In this document: one piece after another, positions 47,880-59,877 of the stretch
Layout of the letters: each line of letters opens with the position of its first letter
Numbering within the stretch: the first letter of the stretch is position 1
Source of the DNA: Isoetes taiwanensis
Taxonomy: Eukaryota > Streptophyta > Lycopodiopsida > Isoetales > Isoetaceae
Direction: 5' to 3'
Length of the DNA: 64,000 nucleotides
Assembly (NCBI GenBank): GCA_021234155.1
Contig: JAJEKV010000010.1
Span: 16,750,275-16,814,274, forward strand
Notes under the pieces: model-generated
What the model saw: only the letters and a program-made list of their open reading frames with translations
What the model was told of the DNA's origin: nothing
The model's database searches: none
Translations under genes and position numbers: made by a program

Positions 47880-50178
47880 AAACTACGGCGGTTGAGGCAG
47901 GCTTTTTTATTATGAGCAGAAACAAGAAGATATCTAATTGCCTATCAAGGACAAAGAGAATATTCAATTTAAGATATTGCGATTTAATGTGTCATTACCA
48001 TGGATGCTCCATCTATGCTATTTGTGGACAAGTTACACATCACAAAGGTATGTTATATTCACCCTGATACGTTTGACAAGCTACATTACTTTCACAAAGG
48101 CATGTTGTTTGACCCCAACGTGATATTTGTTAAAGGTTCAATTGGCTATATTATTGCAAAGAGATGTGCTTTAAAAGCAATTCTATAAGCAAAATGTTAC
48201 TTTTGTGGTGTCACTTAAAAAAGTTCCTTTCCATGGAAGCTTGCATTGTTAGCCATATGGCATTTCAGCCTTTTCTTAATTTGCATGCAATATACCTTTA
48301 AACCTTGTACCTTGTTGCCCATGAAGCCACATTACGGTGGCTTTTCAAGAAAATGTGCATAAACTCTTACGGAATTTCTCACACTGGTAATATTGTAACA
48401 AAAGGGCAATATGCCCTAAGCTTTGATTTCATTGCTGTCGTGAACATACATGAGCAAAAGCAGTCACACATGTGCGCAAACAAGTGCTAAGTTCCTTGCA
48501 ATCTCAAATTGCCTATGCCTTGGCCACTATTCCTGCATCCTCTATTTCACTTCTCTCTATGGTGTTCATGTTAGTCGCTGCAACAAGCGTTGTTGGTGTC
48601 AAAGCAAAGTAGCTTATTTCGGCTGCATTTGCAACGGCTCAACTTCCGGCATTATTATTCTCAAGAAAGTATGTTGTGCCTACTCGGTAGAAGAATGGTC
48701 GATGCCACATCCAAGGGAGCATTTTGAGTAAGGGATTCGCATCCAAGATGATTTACAAGTGACTTTCTAACTTTTACAAATTAACAACGGCTTCAGAAGG
48801 TCACTTTTATCCGCTTTTACATCATGATCATATTGGTTTCCATAATTCCGCTTTATTTGGAAGAAAGCTTCGATTTATCTCAACAAACAAGGTTCTATTC
48901 TTCACTTGAATCGCCGTGACTTACAAATCTTAGAATAAAGATATACTAAAGGGTATCATTTATCTTGTTTCTAGCATTATATGCGCATAATTTCAGATAT
49001 CATTTGATGGGCGATTTGTTCAACATAATGTCGCATTGCAACATGTGAAGTTTTATCATGAGAAAATATGTTTCTAGAAGTAAATGTTTAGGTGCCGTCG
49101 CTTGGTGCGTAATGCAACCATACTATGCTATGGACTTTTGATGTATGGTAGAACATATAGCATCATCCGCATTAAATTTGTTTCGTGATAAAAGTGAGTT
49201 GCATTGTGCAAAGTCGTATTCTATTTGGTGGCTTTACATTCTCTATCTAGAAAAACTATACGCAATGTCTAAAAATTTTAGATACACCTACTCTTTATGT
49301 TTGGATAATCCCCAACATTCGCTAATATCGATGCCGTATGCCATATTTTGAACAAGAGCACTCCGGATGGTGATAAACCATGGGGGTTCCATAGCTAATT
49401 GCTGGGTTCTCCTCATTGTTACCCTTTAGGTCAACATTTGTCCGTTATCGCAGTAACCGACTCCACCTCCTTGTTTTGTTCGTGATAGATGGTGTTACGA
49501 CAGGACTGCTATATGTTATTATGATTTCCAAGCATCCGCATAAGTTGTTTAGATCAGATACTCATATGTCTCTGCCAACAGAAAGCAAGAATGAATTTAT
49601 TCCAAGATATTCGCCTTAATGCAGACAATATTTACTACCCCACTCATGGCTACACATTTAAGCATTGTTTGAATTACTGCCTTTAAGTGAATGTCGCTAT
49701 ACAAAATTGCATCTACTTTCTAAGCATACAAAGAAGGAAGAAACTGAAGATGTTTCTATTTTGGTACCGTCTTATGGGTCTTTCCATAAAAACAAAGGGA
49801 GTATGTCTATATGAGACAGTGGTACACATGCCTTTTATCCACTTATGAGATTTCATCAACCTTATTATGGTCTGTATGAATATGTATTGATTCTTTGACA
49901 TTATGATAATTTTACTTACTTTGAAATTATGGAAATTCCATGGCCTTTATTTAAAGAAAAGAGGATATCATGCTCCATTTATCTGCATTTTCCACTCACA
50001 TGAGTAAAGTTAATAATATCATTAAGTGTTACTAATATGAATATTCAACATGTGATCGCTTTAGCCTGGGTAAAAGAAAGGGCACCCGCTTTCTTGGGGT
50101 CGCCATCATCTCAAGTGGTCTTGGGTAAAGTCCATGGAAGGTGTAAAAAGTCCGCTTTGTACGATTTTAAAATGTTTG
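47880..50178 (+). repeat. 2.3-kb direct repeat, copy B
   Basis: Same orientation and order as copy A. Differences from copy A are dominated by insertions and deletions of 1-8 bases. It abuts, within about 40 bases, the second copy of the block found 3' of the O-methyltransferase. Confidence 0.8.
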
Positions 50179-50515
50179 TGTGTGTAAAGTGGGGGTGACA
50201 TGTGTTTAAGCCCGAGAATGGGCATATCTTAAACACTAATGTATAAGAAATTGGCCAAAGAAGAATCTTGTGGTCGACCTCAATGCCACAAAATTGTGAT
50301 GTGCAAATTAAATTGGAGGATTCTTAGGAGGACAAAATGAGACCTCAAATCGTCTGTGAATGTATCTTATATACCATTTCTAAGCATTGCCTCAACAATT
50401 TCAATGGTAGCAAGGCTGTTGAACCATTTTAGGAATCTCAAATTTGTAATAAGATGCTATTATTAAAATAATAGGTATAATACCTTTTTAAAGTCTCTTT
50501 TGTGCAAAGATCGCC
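50165..50515. repeat. Duplicated block, copy 2
   Basis: Matches 37200-37535 in the same orientation; the core 50262-50490 is nearly identical. No O-methyltransferase exon follows on the right, so only the 3' flank is present here. The insertion ccttgcta near 50414 breaks the minus-strand frame seen in copy 1. Confidence 0.8.
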
Positions 50516-51160
50516 TTAGAAAGCAATAATTCATGGCTTGTATCAAATGGTGTAGATTTCTCCGTGCATATAGTTTGTCGTGATGGTTGTTCTAGCCACT
50601 CCCAACGCTTCCTACTTCATTCTATTTCCTACCAAGATATCACCATGAGCTAGGGAAGGAAATAGTATGGAATTTCTTGGGACAGCCCATGGTAAGGAGA
50701 GCACGATGGGCAAGGCACCTAAAGGGGCATTCACTAGAGCGTTCTCAAGTATGATGGGGTGAGATTTAGGGCGTCACTGATGCATGAATTAACTCGCTAA
50801 ATGAAGGTACCAACAACCTGAGACATCAAAAGCGTATTATGCTTCATCCGCCAGATTCGCTGAGTAGTGCCTACCAGAACCAGAATGTGTCAATAGTGCT
50901 TTCATCCGCTGCGTCGCCTGAACTCAGAATGTGATGAGTAAAAATGTATTATGTCGTCATGGAGATGCAATACTGTTGTCTCCTGCGCAATTCTCCGGGT
51001 AATTGAAAGCGATGATGTTGATAGACGTAACTACCGGATCGCGGGTTGCCAGGTGGAAGGGACCAAGCAAAGATCCTGACATACTCTACAACCGCTAACA
51101 AGGGTGGTTTCATAGAGGTTTAAGTTGTTTCGTGGTAACCGCTTGAAAGGAAACCGTCAT
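50516..51160. other. Unrecognised sequence
   Basis: Two similar phrases, agaaccagaatgtg (50877) and gaactcagaatgtgat (50920), lie close together with shared surroundings (gctttcatccgctgcgt near 50901), suggesting a small duplication. No gene is supported. Confidence 0.35.
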
Positions 51161-51540
51161 CTTGTGTGAACAAGCATGATTGAAGAATTGGAAATATGTT
51201 ACACCAAAGTTTTATAAGCTCCATCGTGAAGAAATCGATGAGGCATTTTTGAAGGTGATGGCAGAATGGCTATCCGTAAACGAGGAAGGTGATAACTACC
51301 GCTGTGAAGTCAGGAGGGAAACCGAGAATGCGCATTTCTATGTGGTCAAATGTGTTAAGCCGAGGCATATCCCGATGTAATTGTCGGGCGATAGTCAATC
51401 GACCTTCAATGTGGATGAACATGTGTTGGTCGGTTTGTACCTTATGTCACGTTCGATGGTAGTTGGGAGCTACTTGAAGACAAAGGCCCGACTTTCCAGC
51501 ATACTATCACGTGACGCCTATCAAGTTTGAGATGAATCGA
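51160..51540 (+). pseudogene. Coding-like fragment, unrecognised
   Basis: The frame from 51180 begins MKNWKYVTPKFYKLHREEID and continues through VRRETENAHFYVVKCVKP to a stop at 51378-51380. In another frame, FVPYVTFDGSWELLEDKGP runs from 51435, with STFNVDEHVLVG just before it. Joining these would need one or two frameshifts. Composition is that of a globular protein. I do not recognise the family. Confidence 0.3.
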
Positions 51541-52010
51541 TTCCTTCGGCACCAACAGATTTTCCCTTGAATGCTACTCACCGTGATGATCCTTTGACAC
51601 CGCCATATGAAGGTTGAATATGCTTTGGCCTGTTGTTTTATCATTGTAACAACTTCAGAAGTTACTTGTGTAATTTGTCTCAAATTTGATCATTGTATTG
51701 GAGACAATGCTTCAGGAGACAATGTTTGTAGTATTGACCAGATTAAGTATTTTAGTATCGGGAAACAATGCTTTGTGGTATTGAGAGTAAGCTTTGATAT
51801 ATATTACGTAAATTGTACACTCCAAGATTAGAGACATCACTAAGATCACTTCAATACTAAAGATAAGACAAAGTATTCATACATATATATTACAAAAAGT
51901 AGTGTACAATGGTTACTTCATGAGTCATCGGTCTTCTTCGTGAGTCATGTCGGGTTGCCGTGAAGGCTGCCCAAAGAAATGCCTTTGTACTCTAATGGAG
52001 CATCAGGATA
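51541..52010. other. Spacer, no gene supported
   Basis: A phrase gagacaatgcttcagg (51701) is followed by ggagacaatgttt, a short imperfect duplication. Nothing else stands out. Confidence 0.35.
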
Positions 52011-52079
52011 TAGTAGGTCGGTGACAAGATAAGTTGTTGAGGCGAATCCAAATGCCAACCTGCCTCTTCCAACCATGCA

Positions 52080-52640
52080 TCGATGTCAACCTCGTGAGAT
52101 CGCTTCCTCAGATCAGATGAGAAGACAAGTATTCCAAAGTTGGACACGTTCCCTCGCAGTTGTCCCTTCTTGCCCCTTGAAAGGCATAATGGGAAGGGTT
52201 GTGTGTGTGGTTTAGAAACCCTTTGTGTAGGTCACATCAACCAAGAAAATCATACTCATGATTTGAGGAAAATCCTCAAGTACAACCTTCAACTCTTTGA
52301 AAAATATGCTTTTCTCGGGTTCATGGATGCTCGCGATGCATAGCAATGTCTTGACTATACCTTCAAGAATCTGTCTCGCGAAATCGTGGAACAATGCATC
52401 CAGCACTATATTCTCCTCTTTGTATTCAAGTAGAGAAGCACTCCAAATAACAATATCAAACCTCATAGCGCTCCACTCCACAAACTCATTGCAGCTTTTA
52501 CAACATGCTTGGTTTTTGGTGGAGGCGATTTTCCGCTCATTCTCCTGTGTCCGTGCTGCGATACCATTTTACGCCCAGCACCATCAACTTCAACCGGGTG
52601 TCCATCCTGGACGTTTGCAACCACCGCTGATGTGTACGAT
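52080..52640 (-). pseudogene. SCP1/NIF-type phosphatase-like remnant
   Basis: The minus-strand frame from about 52570 to 52212 reads FVEWSAMRFDIVIWSAS (near 52490), then SIFFKELKVVLEDFP (near 52300), then IFLVDVTYTKGF at its end. In the NLI-interacting-factor (SCP1-like, HAD superfamily) phosphatases a helix, a Phe/Tyr-(Glu/Asp)-(Ile/Val)-x-(Ile/Val)-Trp-Ser-(Ser/Ala) strand, a Lys-Pro-Leu-x-x-Lys-(Glu/Asp)-Leu stretch and an Asp-Asp-(Ser/Thr)-Pro-Tyr-Lys motif occur in this order. The second Asp and the Pro of the last motif are changed, and no N-terminal DxDxT catalytic motif is visible, so the copy would be inactive. The assignment is by motif order only. Confidence 0.4.
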
Positions 52641-53900
52641 CGCGTTTCACCAGGCCGCGAATGTGTGCTGACTCATTGAAGTGCTATCGAGGTGCCGGGA
52701 TAAGCAAGAACCTCGGGCCGATCGCTTTTATCTTTGTATACCGATGATGGAGAGGCCGATAGCCATAGTCGATACATCCTTATTAGTATCTCAGCCCCAA
52801 TGTGGGTGTTTCCGGCCATCGTAAGAACCCTTGCTTTGCCTTGTCCTTCGCTTCATTCACGACTGCCTTTGTTCTCCTCGCATGCAAGGATGAGCCGCCC
52901 AATTAACAACTCCAAATTTGTAGAGAATACACACTCAAATGTAACAGATAACAGTAACCTTTTGTATGCGAGTTTGTGGCCGGTGACTTCTTTTTATCCG
53001 TATTGTCTTTCATCGATTCACTAAGTATAACCATTGGTCAGCCTCTTCTTTTCTCGCACAAGTTTTACGGGCCTGCTGAATGAATAATCCAAACCAAAAA
53101 TTTGCAGTAATTACTAAAGGTGGAATAAAACATGGATCAAATATATTAATTGTTTGAACAAAACCTTTGGTCATGGTTTAGGTTGGTTCAAAAATCAAGG
53201 TTTGCCTCACTTAAAATACATAAGGCAAAATTACATTAGCCATGTTTTTTTCTTTCCAAATGCTACTTCTATGGGGACGCCCTCATCAAGGTCATTTTCT
53301 CGGGACCACCCTCACTTCTTCTTCCACAACCTTTCCCCGCCCTTGGACCGTCAACCTCGCTTCACCCGCTTAATCCATCGTCAACTGGACAATGACATTC
53401 GCCATCGCTTTCCTTCCCTCGCAAAGAACAAGCAGCCGAGGAGGCCTTTGTAGAGGCAAATGCAGAATTTGAACTATACTATAATTGTTGGCACCATCGG
53501 GCATTACTTGAATCTCCCTTTGATTCAAAGATGTTTTGGTGTTCCAAAGATCGTGGCCGCTGTGCCGCAGCAGGCCGGAAGACCGCCGGTAGTTTGTCAT
53601 TCAATGTCTACAAGAGATCTTCTAATGCTGCTAATTCAAAATCGAGCCCCGAAATGCATGTACCTTTTTTCCTGCATGTCTTGGCTGCGGGAGTGTGAAC
53701 CCTTGTGGACTTGCGGCTTGGTCAATCCCGTCCTTTTTACTTTTTGGTGTGATTTGTCATTTCTTTCCCTCGTCATACCGTGGAGTTGTGGCTAGCATGC
53801 TCATCAACATCACTATCTTCTGCTTTGTGAGCTGTTCCAAAGATGCAACACTTCCTTTATCATCAGATACGCATTCTTCATTTCCGCGACTCAACTTCGC
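52641..53900. other. Decayed sequence between coding-like remnants
   Basis: Short frames exist on both strands but none carries a domain I recognise. It may be intron or decayed exon of the minus-strand remnants on each side. Confidence 0.3.
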
Positions 53901-54001
53901 CAGGAATGGTCTTCAGCACTCGAAAGATCCTTTTTCCATGAGCAAATTGTTTAACGTGATAATGATGTCCACATTTCATCCGCAGTCGTGAGAGGGTGTA
54001 A

Positions 54002-54190
54002 TCATCCCGAATGCAAGACCAAGGTATACTTCTCCTCATCTCCACCAAGTAACGGAATGGTATTGAGTGATGTCGACCAAACATCATTTCTCTTGGCTAT
54101 CTCCTCACCGGGTGACATTCTCGTAGTGTCAGCCGGGCTTTTCGCGAGTGGACTCGTTGTTATAATCTCAAAGCAGCTTAGTACCACCTT
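54002..54190 (-). pseudogene. Coding-like fragment, unrecognised
   Basis: The minus-strand frame (54187-54002, 61 codons) contains RMSPGEEIAKRNDVWS and STSLNTIPLLGGDEEKYT, well-mixed protein-like sequence ending in a stop. It lies between two other minus-strand remnants and may belong to the same former gene. No family recognised. Confidence 0.25.
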
Positions 54191-54669
54191 TTCTGGCTAA
54201 TAAAATTTGATCTATTGGCCTACCCCCATTTCAAGTAGGACTTCAAAGATATATTCTCGCCATATCTTCCCTCTCCAAAGAATGAATCTCAAATAGAGAC
54301 ACTGCATTAGACTGGGCAGCTGCTTGAAGACGCGGCAATATTATCCTTTATGGTCTTCAACTTCCCTCTCGCAGCCTAGAAGAAGCTTCCCTTTGCTCCG
54401 AGATTGTGCGTACCGCTCCTTCACACTCAGGTCATTCTCGCCGCAATTTTAGGGTTTCCCGCGATAATCTTGGATCATGCTTTCCGACGGGAAAGCATTT
54501 TCCCATAAGCCGAAATGCTACCGGACACATTGAGTACCCCCAATGACAACCCCTTCTAATTTTACAGCAGTTGCCCGCCGGTATCGGGTTTCGCAATGCT
54601 TTCAAAAGCCGTTGCCTGGCCGGTGGATTTGTCGGGCTCATTGCGGTTCACGTACGCCGGTACCGGGTT

Positions 54670-55168
54670 CACTTGACCTCGCCGAATAGGCTCTCGCTTT
54701 TGCCGCCATCATCACGCCAATTGACCTTGAAATTTTCGATCCTCGCTGGCCTCTCGCAGTTGTTGAATGCAAATAAAAGGAAACCGCCTTTCCTTACTGC
54801 TTCTTCAACCCTTCATATCTTGCTCAATGTTCTCAATTAGGAGCTTCGCGTTTCGCCTGTTTTGTCGATGGACGTCTTGTTCTAATGACAATATTGCGTC
54901 CCAAACCTCATTATAATTCTCACGTATATCGCTAACTGCTTCGGAATTGAGAGGGATGCATACCTCTCGCTTGATAGACCCGCCAGAGGCATGGGAAGTC
55001 CTCCTCGCCGCAAGAATCACCAGTCCCGCCTTAGGGGTATCGCCTTTGGGTCGTAAAGAAATCAAGAAAAAAACAATTAATAGGGCACCATAAGCCATCA
55101 AAATTGATTTGCATTTTGCTTACCTCAAGCAAGATGGCATCCATTGAATTGTCGGGTCGAGCTTCCAT
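54670..55168 (-). pseudogene. Coding-like minus-strand remnant with one frameshift
   Basis: From an ATG at about 55168 (MEARPDNSMDAILLEVSK) the region continues in the frame 55101-54805 with PLNSEAVSDIRENYNEVW and LIENIEQDMKG. A single indel near 54806 then leads into KKAVRKGGFLLFAFNNCERP and ends at a TGA near 54672. The middle looks like an amphipathic helix or coiled coil. I do not recognise the protein. One lesion in about 140 codons suggests a recently broken gene or a sequence error. Confidence 0.3.
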
Positions 55169-55590
55169 GATTTAACAACCTTCTTCACCATAGTTTTGGC
55201 TGAGTTTTAAATACTAGAGTGAACTCGGTAGCCTCGAAGCTTTTCTCCGCCGCTATTTGGCCGGAGTAAAAGGTGGGAGCACGTTGCAAATTACAAATTC
55301 AAAGTTCGGCACTTTCGGTCACAGCCATTAGTTACTTGCACAGAAGAAGGTTATGATTGAAACGGTACTTAAGTGTGAAGTGATCGCATAGCATAGGTTA
55401 CACTTCAATTGCGAAGGGTGGAAAAAAATAGTATGAAGGGTGTCGGTGTCAAGGCCGGGTCGCTTTTTATACCACCAAAGATACATTTCTACCCCCGGGT
55501 TTATATTGCATACTGCGGAATGTATGGGTGAATGCTAATATGAACTAGAGATCTTTCCAAAAACTTCCAAGAAATACAGTCATAGGCCCT
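55169..55590. other. Spacer, no gene seen
   Basis: No coding signal or clear repeat. Confidence 0.4.
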
Positions 55591-55594
55591 TCTC

Positions 55595-55816
55595 ATGAGA
55601 GCCAAAGAACAGACCATAAGACCATATATGTATCTGGTTATCGATATTTTTGGCTATCTCAAAGCATCTAATATTGTAGACCATGACACCGTGGATGAGG
55701 CAGCTGAGCTACAAGCACAGCTGCAAAATGAAAAGGAGACTAACAAGGGTCTCCTAAATGACCTGGTGATTGCAAGGGGAAAGGCAGGCATGTATGAATG
55801 GATGAAGCAAGACTAG
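55595..55816 (+). CDS. 73-residue hypothetical protein or exon
   Basis: An intact frame contains VIDIFGYLKASNIVDHD followed by a helical, Gln/Glu/Leu-rich run (AAELQAQLQNEKETN) that could form a short coiled coil, ending MYEWMKQD then TAG. It may be an exon or fragment. No homologue is recognised. The sequence around it has no other coding signal. Confidence 0.25.
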   Translation: MRAKEQTIRPYMYLVIDIFGYLKASNIVDHDTVDEAAELQAQLQNEKETNKGLLNDLVIARGKAGMYEWMKQD

Positions 55817-55977
55817 ATGTTCTATTTTCACAATTCACGTTGTCAAATGATTTAGGAGCTTGAGAAGTAAAGGCAGTTGTGTATAGCCTATTTCTCCATC
55901 AATTATCGCCTATCCCTAATGAATGATATTGAATCAAATTCGGCCCCATATTTTATTTATGGACTTCACATTACTTA

Positions 55978-56010
55978 GAAGGAAGGAAGGAAGGAAGGAA
56001 GGAAGGAAAA
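55978..56010. repeat. (GGAA)n simple repeat, tail of a minus-strand retroposon
   Basis: About seven GGAA units, that is (TTCC)n on the minus strand, lie immediately after the minus-strand 3' end described next. The arrangement mirrors the LINE at 31.8 kb with its TATTC tail. Confidence 0.85.
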
Positions 56011-56650
56011 ATTTTTAACGTCCACGGAACCCAATCGGGTTATGGGACTAAGTACATAAGGGATCGTCCTCGACCGGTCCAAATAAGAACATGGGCCGAA
56101 GCCCTTAAACCAAAGCACAACGGAGCTGCAGCGACAACCATCATGACCCGATTAAAACCACTGGAAACCGCTAAGCCGTGGATGATCATGGTCGCCACCG
56201 AACTAAAATCCATGCCGCGTAATAAGCAACAAGCATACCTTCATACATCCAAGAGGGGCAAAGCTTCAACAAGCAACTCCCAACCGTAACCTCTTCACAA
56301 CCGGTGCCGGAAACGTGATTTCAACGCCACCCGCCTTTGTATTATCAGTGGAAGGCTACCGTAAAACCATTGAAATCGCCCATCTGGAGGTGCCTCACTC
56401 CATCCATTCTGCTAAGCGCCAAAGATCTCTAGGTATACGCTACAGCGACATCCACTCAGCACACACAGGGCTTTATCCTTCATCAGCCGCTCCAACGCCA
56501 TCCATCATTGCATCCGCCGCAGCTCGTGCAAATAAAGTGTGCGCCAGCGAGGCTTTAAAGAAAGACACTTTTCCTCACGAAGAAAATGGTCATTGTTGTG
56601 TCCAAACAAGTTACATTATAACTTACAAGACGATGTTAATCAATGTCAAC
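56011..56650 (-). mobile_element. LINE/SINE-type retroposon, copy D
   Basis: On the minus strand the end reads tcccataacccgattggg then ccgtggacgttaaaaa, aligning with LINE 3' ends A, B and C. The tail is (TTCC)n. The body to the right (up to about 56650, estimated) is GC-richer than its flanks and does not obviously match the 31-kb LINE outside the 3' end. It could be a SINE or another LINE that shares the tail. Confidence 0.5.
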
Positions 56651-57717
56651 TAGCTCTCTTCTCCTACATCATAAAATGGACGGGAGAAGCTCAAAAATTG
56701 TATCTATACATTAGGTGAATGTAACCAAAAGGTGGAGGAATGCTGCATCTAATGTGGTACGCCTCAAAAAATGACACAGAGATGATAGTTCCTAGCAGAT
56801 ATCGTCTCTCTTCGGGGATGGTAAGAAGGTGGTCGTCTCTTGTCATGTCCTGCATTTCAAGCCAAATTCCTACTGACACATTGGTATGTGACTGTATGGG
56901 AGAAGGTAGTAGAGAATCTGCCAAAGTTGGTGTCATGAAAAGGGTGTCATGGAATTATCATGAGGATATTTACAAAAGCAAGCATTTTGTCAGCTCCGTA
57001 TATCTCTCCTCTTAGTTCCACAACCTCTCACACTATTAAATGGTTGCCAATTGCAGAAAAGAGCACCCATGTGGGCTCGTATAGCGCTGGCTTTGGGATA
57101 TAAGTTGCTACATCCTAAAGTTTCTTTACTTTGGAGGCAAGTTATAGATAGGTATCTGCATGTAAATGCATTGCAGCATGCCTGTGATCTTCGATCTTCG
57201 TATCTCTGCAATATGCTCGCTTTGCCTTTTAGATATTGAAACACTCGAGTCTTGCCTCTTTTCTTGTTCAAACGTTTAATCAACATGGTCCTAGTTACAA
57301 GATGCTCTTGGCGTCACACCCAGGTGCATGAGTCCCAGCTAAATAGAAGGCATTGCATCTAAGGTCTGGCTGGCTACTGTGGTCAATCTGGGACACTGTA
57401 AGCTCCACATTTTCCAAGGCAAATAGTCACTTGCTCCTGGTCTGATTGCTGTAATCCATGTTAAGATACTAATGGCTTATAAGTCTTCCACCCTTGAGCA
57501 AGAAATGAGGGACTGTGTTTGAATTCAACATCTTCAAATTAATTTTTATCATTAATCTCCTATGCTAGAGTAAGAATATAATGCTTTAGTTCGTATTTCA
57601 AGGCCATTTTCTTGTGCTTATAGAACTAGACGAGATATGTACATCATGTAATGTCTACTTTTGATTAATAAATTTTATTTCATTGTTTAATAAAAAATTC
57701 ACCAAAAAAAAAAAAAA
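56651..57717 (+). mobile_element. Probable retroposon 3' region with A-tract
   Basis: The sequence ends with gattaataaattttatttc, a second taataaa at 57689 and a run of 17 A at 57702-57718. Two AATAAA-type signals directly before an A-tract indicate reverse-transcribed polyadenylated RNA, such as an L1 LINE or processed transcript. No reverse-transcriptase motif is visible upstream, so the left limit and class are uncertain. Confidence 0.4.
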
Positions 57718-57718
57718 A

Positions 57719-59866
57719 AATTGTAGAAACTTTACAATATACAGGAGATCGATCTAATGTTGGTAAAGTGGAAAAGCCCAATCTCTTTTCGTAGATTATG
57801 CATATCTTCCATTCCTGCTAATAAAGAAACACACAAGTCTAAACAATGTGTCTATATCAATTTTTCCATGTGAAAGATTGTTTCTATCATCTGCCCTAGG
57901 AGTTTCGATGTTCGTGTCCTGCAACTTAGTGCAAAGATTATGAGCTCATATAAGTACAGTAAGAAGGAGACCGCATCTACCTTCTTGTTGCCTTCCCATT
58001 TTAACACCTCCTTGATATACTGAAGGCCTGATGAGACCATATTCTGATCATGTGTATTTAATGCATATATGTATAAATCTTTATGTCCCCAAACAATTTC
58101 TTAGATAATGTATAATATACATGTATGCTTATAGTTCGAGAACTATTGGCACGAGGTAAGTGGGATACACTTTTGATTTTTTTTTGAAATCATCATATTT
58201 GTTAAACACAAAAGGAACATCCTCTAAGAAAACGATGATTTGCTATGCTTTCAAAGAGCTTTTTGACTAAGATCATTTTGTTCTGTGTAATGCCATTATG
58301 ATCTGTCCATAGTTGACCAAATTCACTAATAGAAACACAAAGCATTCTCACATCTTCAAACATGACCAACTATTTTTCCATTTAGTTAGACCCACACAAC
58401 CTGCATAATTACGAAGTGAAAAATGAGAAAAAGGATAAATGCACATGAACAATATGGCTAAGACAGGAAACTCACCTCCCAACATTGGTCAAATACTCGG
58501 ACGTATCATTTAGTATGCTAGAGACAGGTTCTCTGTCTTTCAATGAGAACTCTATTTGTGCAAGCATAGAGCCTTGTATCAAACCCTCATCACATGACGA
58601 GGTGGTGCTCAAATGGTTCATACTCATTGCTTGATCTTTGGCCCCCGCGAATATTTCTATTTCCTAACCCCTATCCTCTGTAGTCTCTCTGAGTATAATT
58701 CTATCTGATAACGTGTGTATCAGTTTGAGAGCACTCGAGATTTGAACTTGCACTATTGCCTTGTGTTCCCATGCATGTGTAACTAGAGTTTCCCATTGAG
58801 CATTGAGATGTAACTAAATTGCAGATACATCTTTCTACCTAGATTATGTATTAAGAGAGCTGGAGTCACAACCAAGTAGATCTATTTATTTGCCTCAAGA
58901 TTCTATAGTATCACTAAAAGGTACTTTAGAGCTCCTCTAAAGATGGGGGGCAAAAACAACATCTTAATAATTTTAAAAAATAGATACCACCACCATAACC
59001 GGGGCATCATGATAGGTGTCTCCCATGGTGATGTGGTGCACCAAAGCTAAAAAATATAGTTGTAACAAAAGAATACTCTGAGGAGAGACTGGCATATCGA
59101 ATTTGGCAGAAGGTTGGATCAAATTTGTCACAATGTGGATATTGATGTGCATAATTTTGTCACTGAATGAGATGAAAAAAGGCAAGGTTCAGTGGATTCC
59201 ATATCACTATTTGAATCAATATTAAAGGATCATGCCATGACAAGACCAAAAAACCCATTATGTATTGATGTTCTACGACCTTTAAGGGTTAACACCCATA
59301 TGTACTTCACATCACAAAAAAAATAGCTTATGTAATTCATTGTTGTAATATACTCTAGATGGCCAACAACCTTAGTTGCCCTATTACATCAGCTATTATT
59401 TGGAAAAACCAGCAAAAATAAAGCCTTTTACTTAAATTAGGAGTTTGATAGCTGTAAGCATTGACACATTTAGAAAATCCAGCAAATCATTTATGCATTT
59501 CTCACATGTTACATTAGAGTGAAAACCATTAAAATGAAACTGCTATAAAAAGAAATTACAATCCCGTTTCAAAAACTGGTTACAAAGGAGTGCAACGTTT
59601 TTGGCCATCGACTGAAGAGAACTCAAGCATGGTAGAAATCTGAACTCAAGCATGGCAGAAATCTGAAGGGGGGAAGTTGATGTCGATGTGCATATTATTA
59701 GTCTTTGATTTTTAGGGTCTCAGGTAATGCATGCGAAACATCTTAGGATGCTGGAAGGGCGATGGTAGGCATTGAATCTAAGATACAATTAACTAGTGTA
59801 TAAGCATTAAGAGTGTATGAGCATTAAACAAGTGCATATGCATGTGATTGTTAAGCATTTTGCATG
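57719..59866. other. AT-rich spacer, no gene supported
   Basis: No domain is seen on either strand. A small tandem phrase, gaactcaagcatggtagaaa and ctcaagcatggcagaaa, occurs at 59619-59666. The phrase ataagcattaagagtgtatg is followed by agcattaaacaagtgcatat at 59801-59840. Confidence 0.4.
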
Positions 59867-59877
59867 GGATTAGCCCC

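Noticed and set aside
44775-50178. A tandem satellite array or CRISPR-like array
   Set aside because: Only two copies of a long unit exist, with a unique centre; no short regular repeats with spacers occur anywhere in the window.
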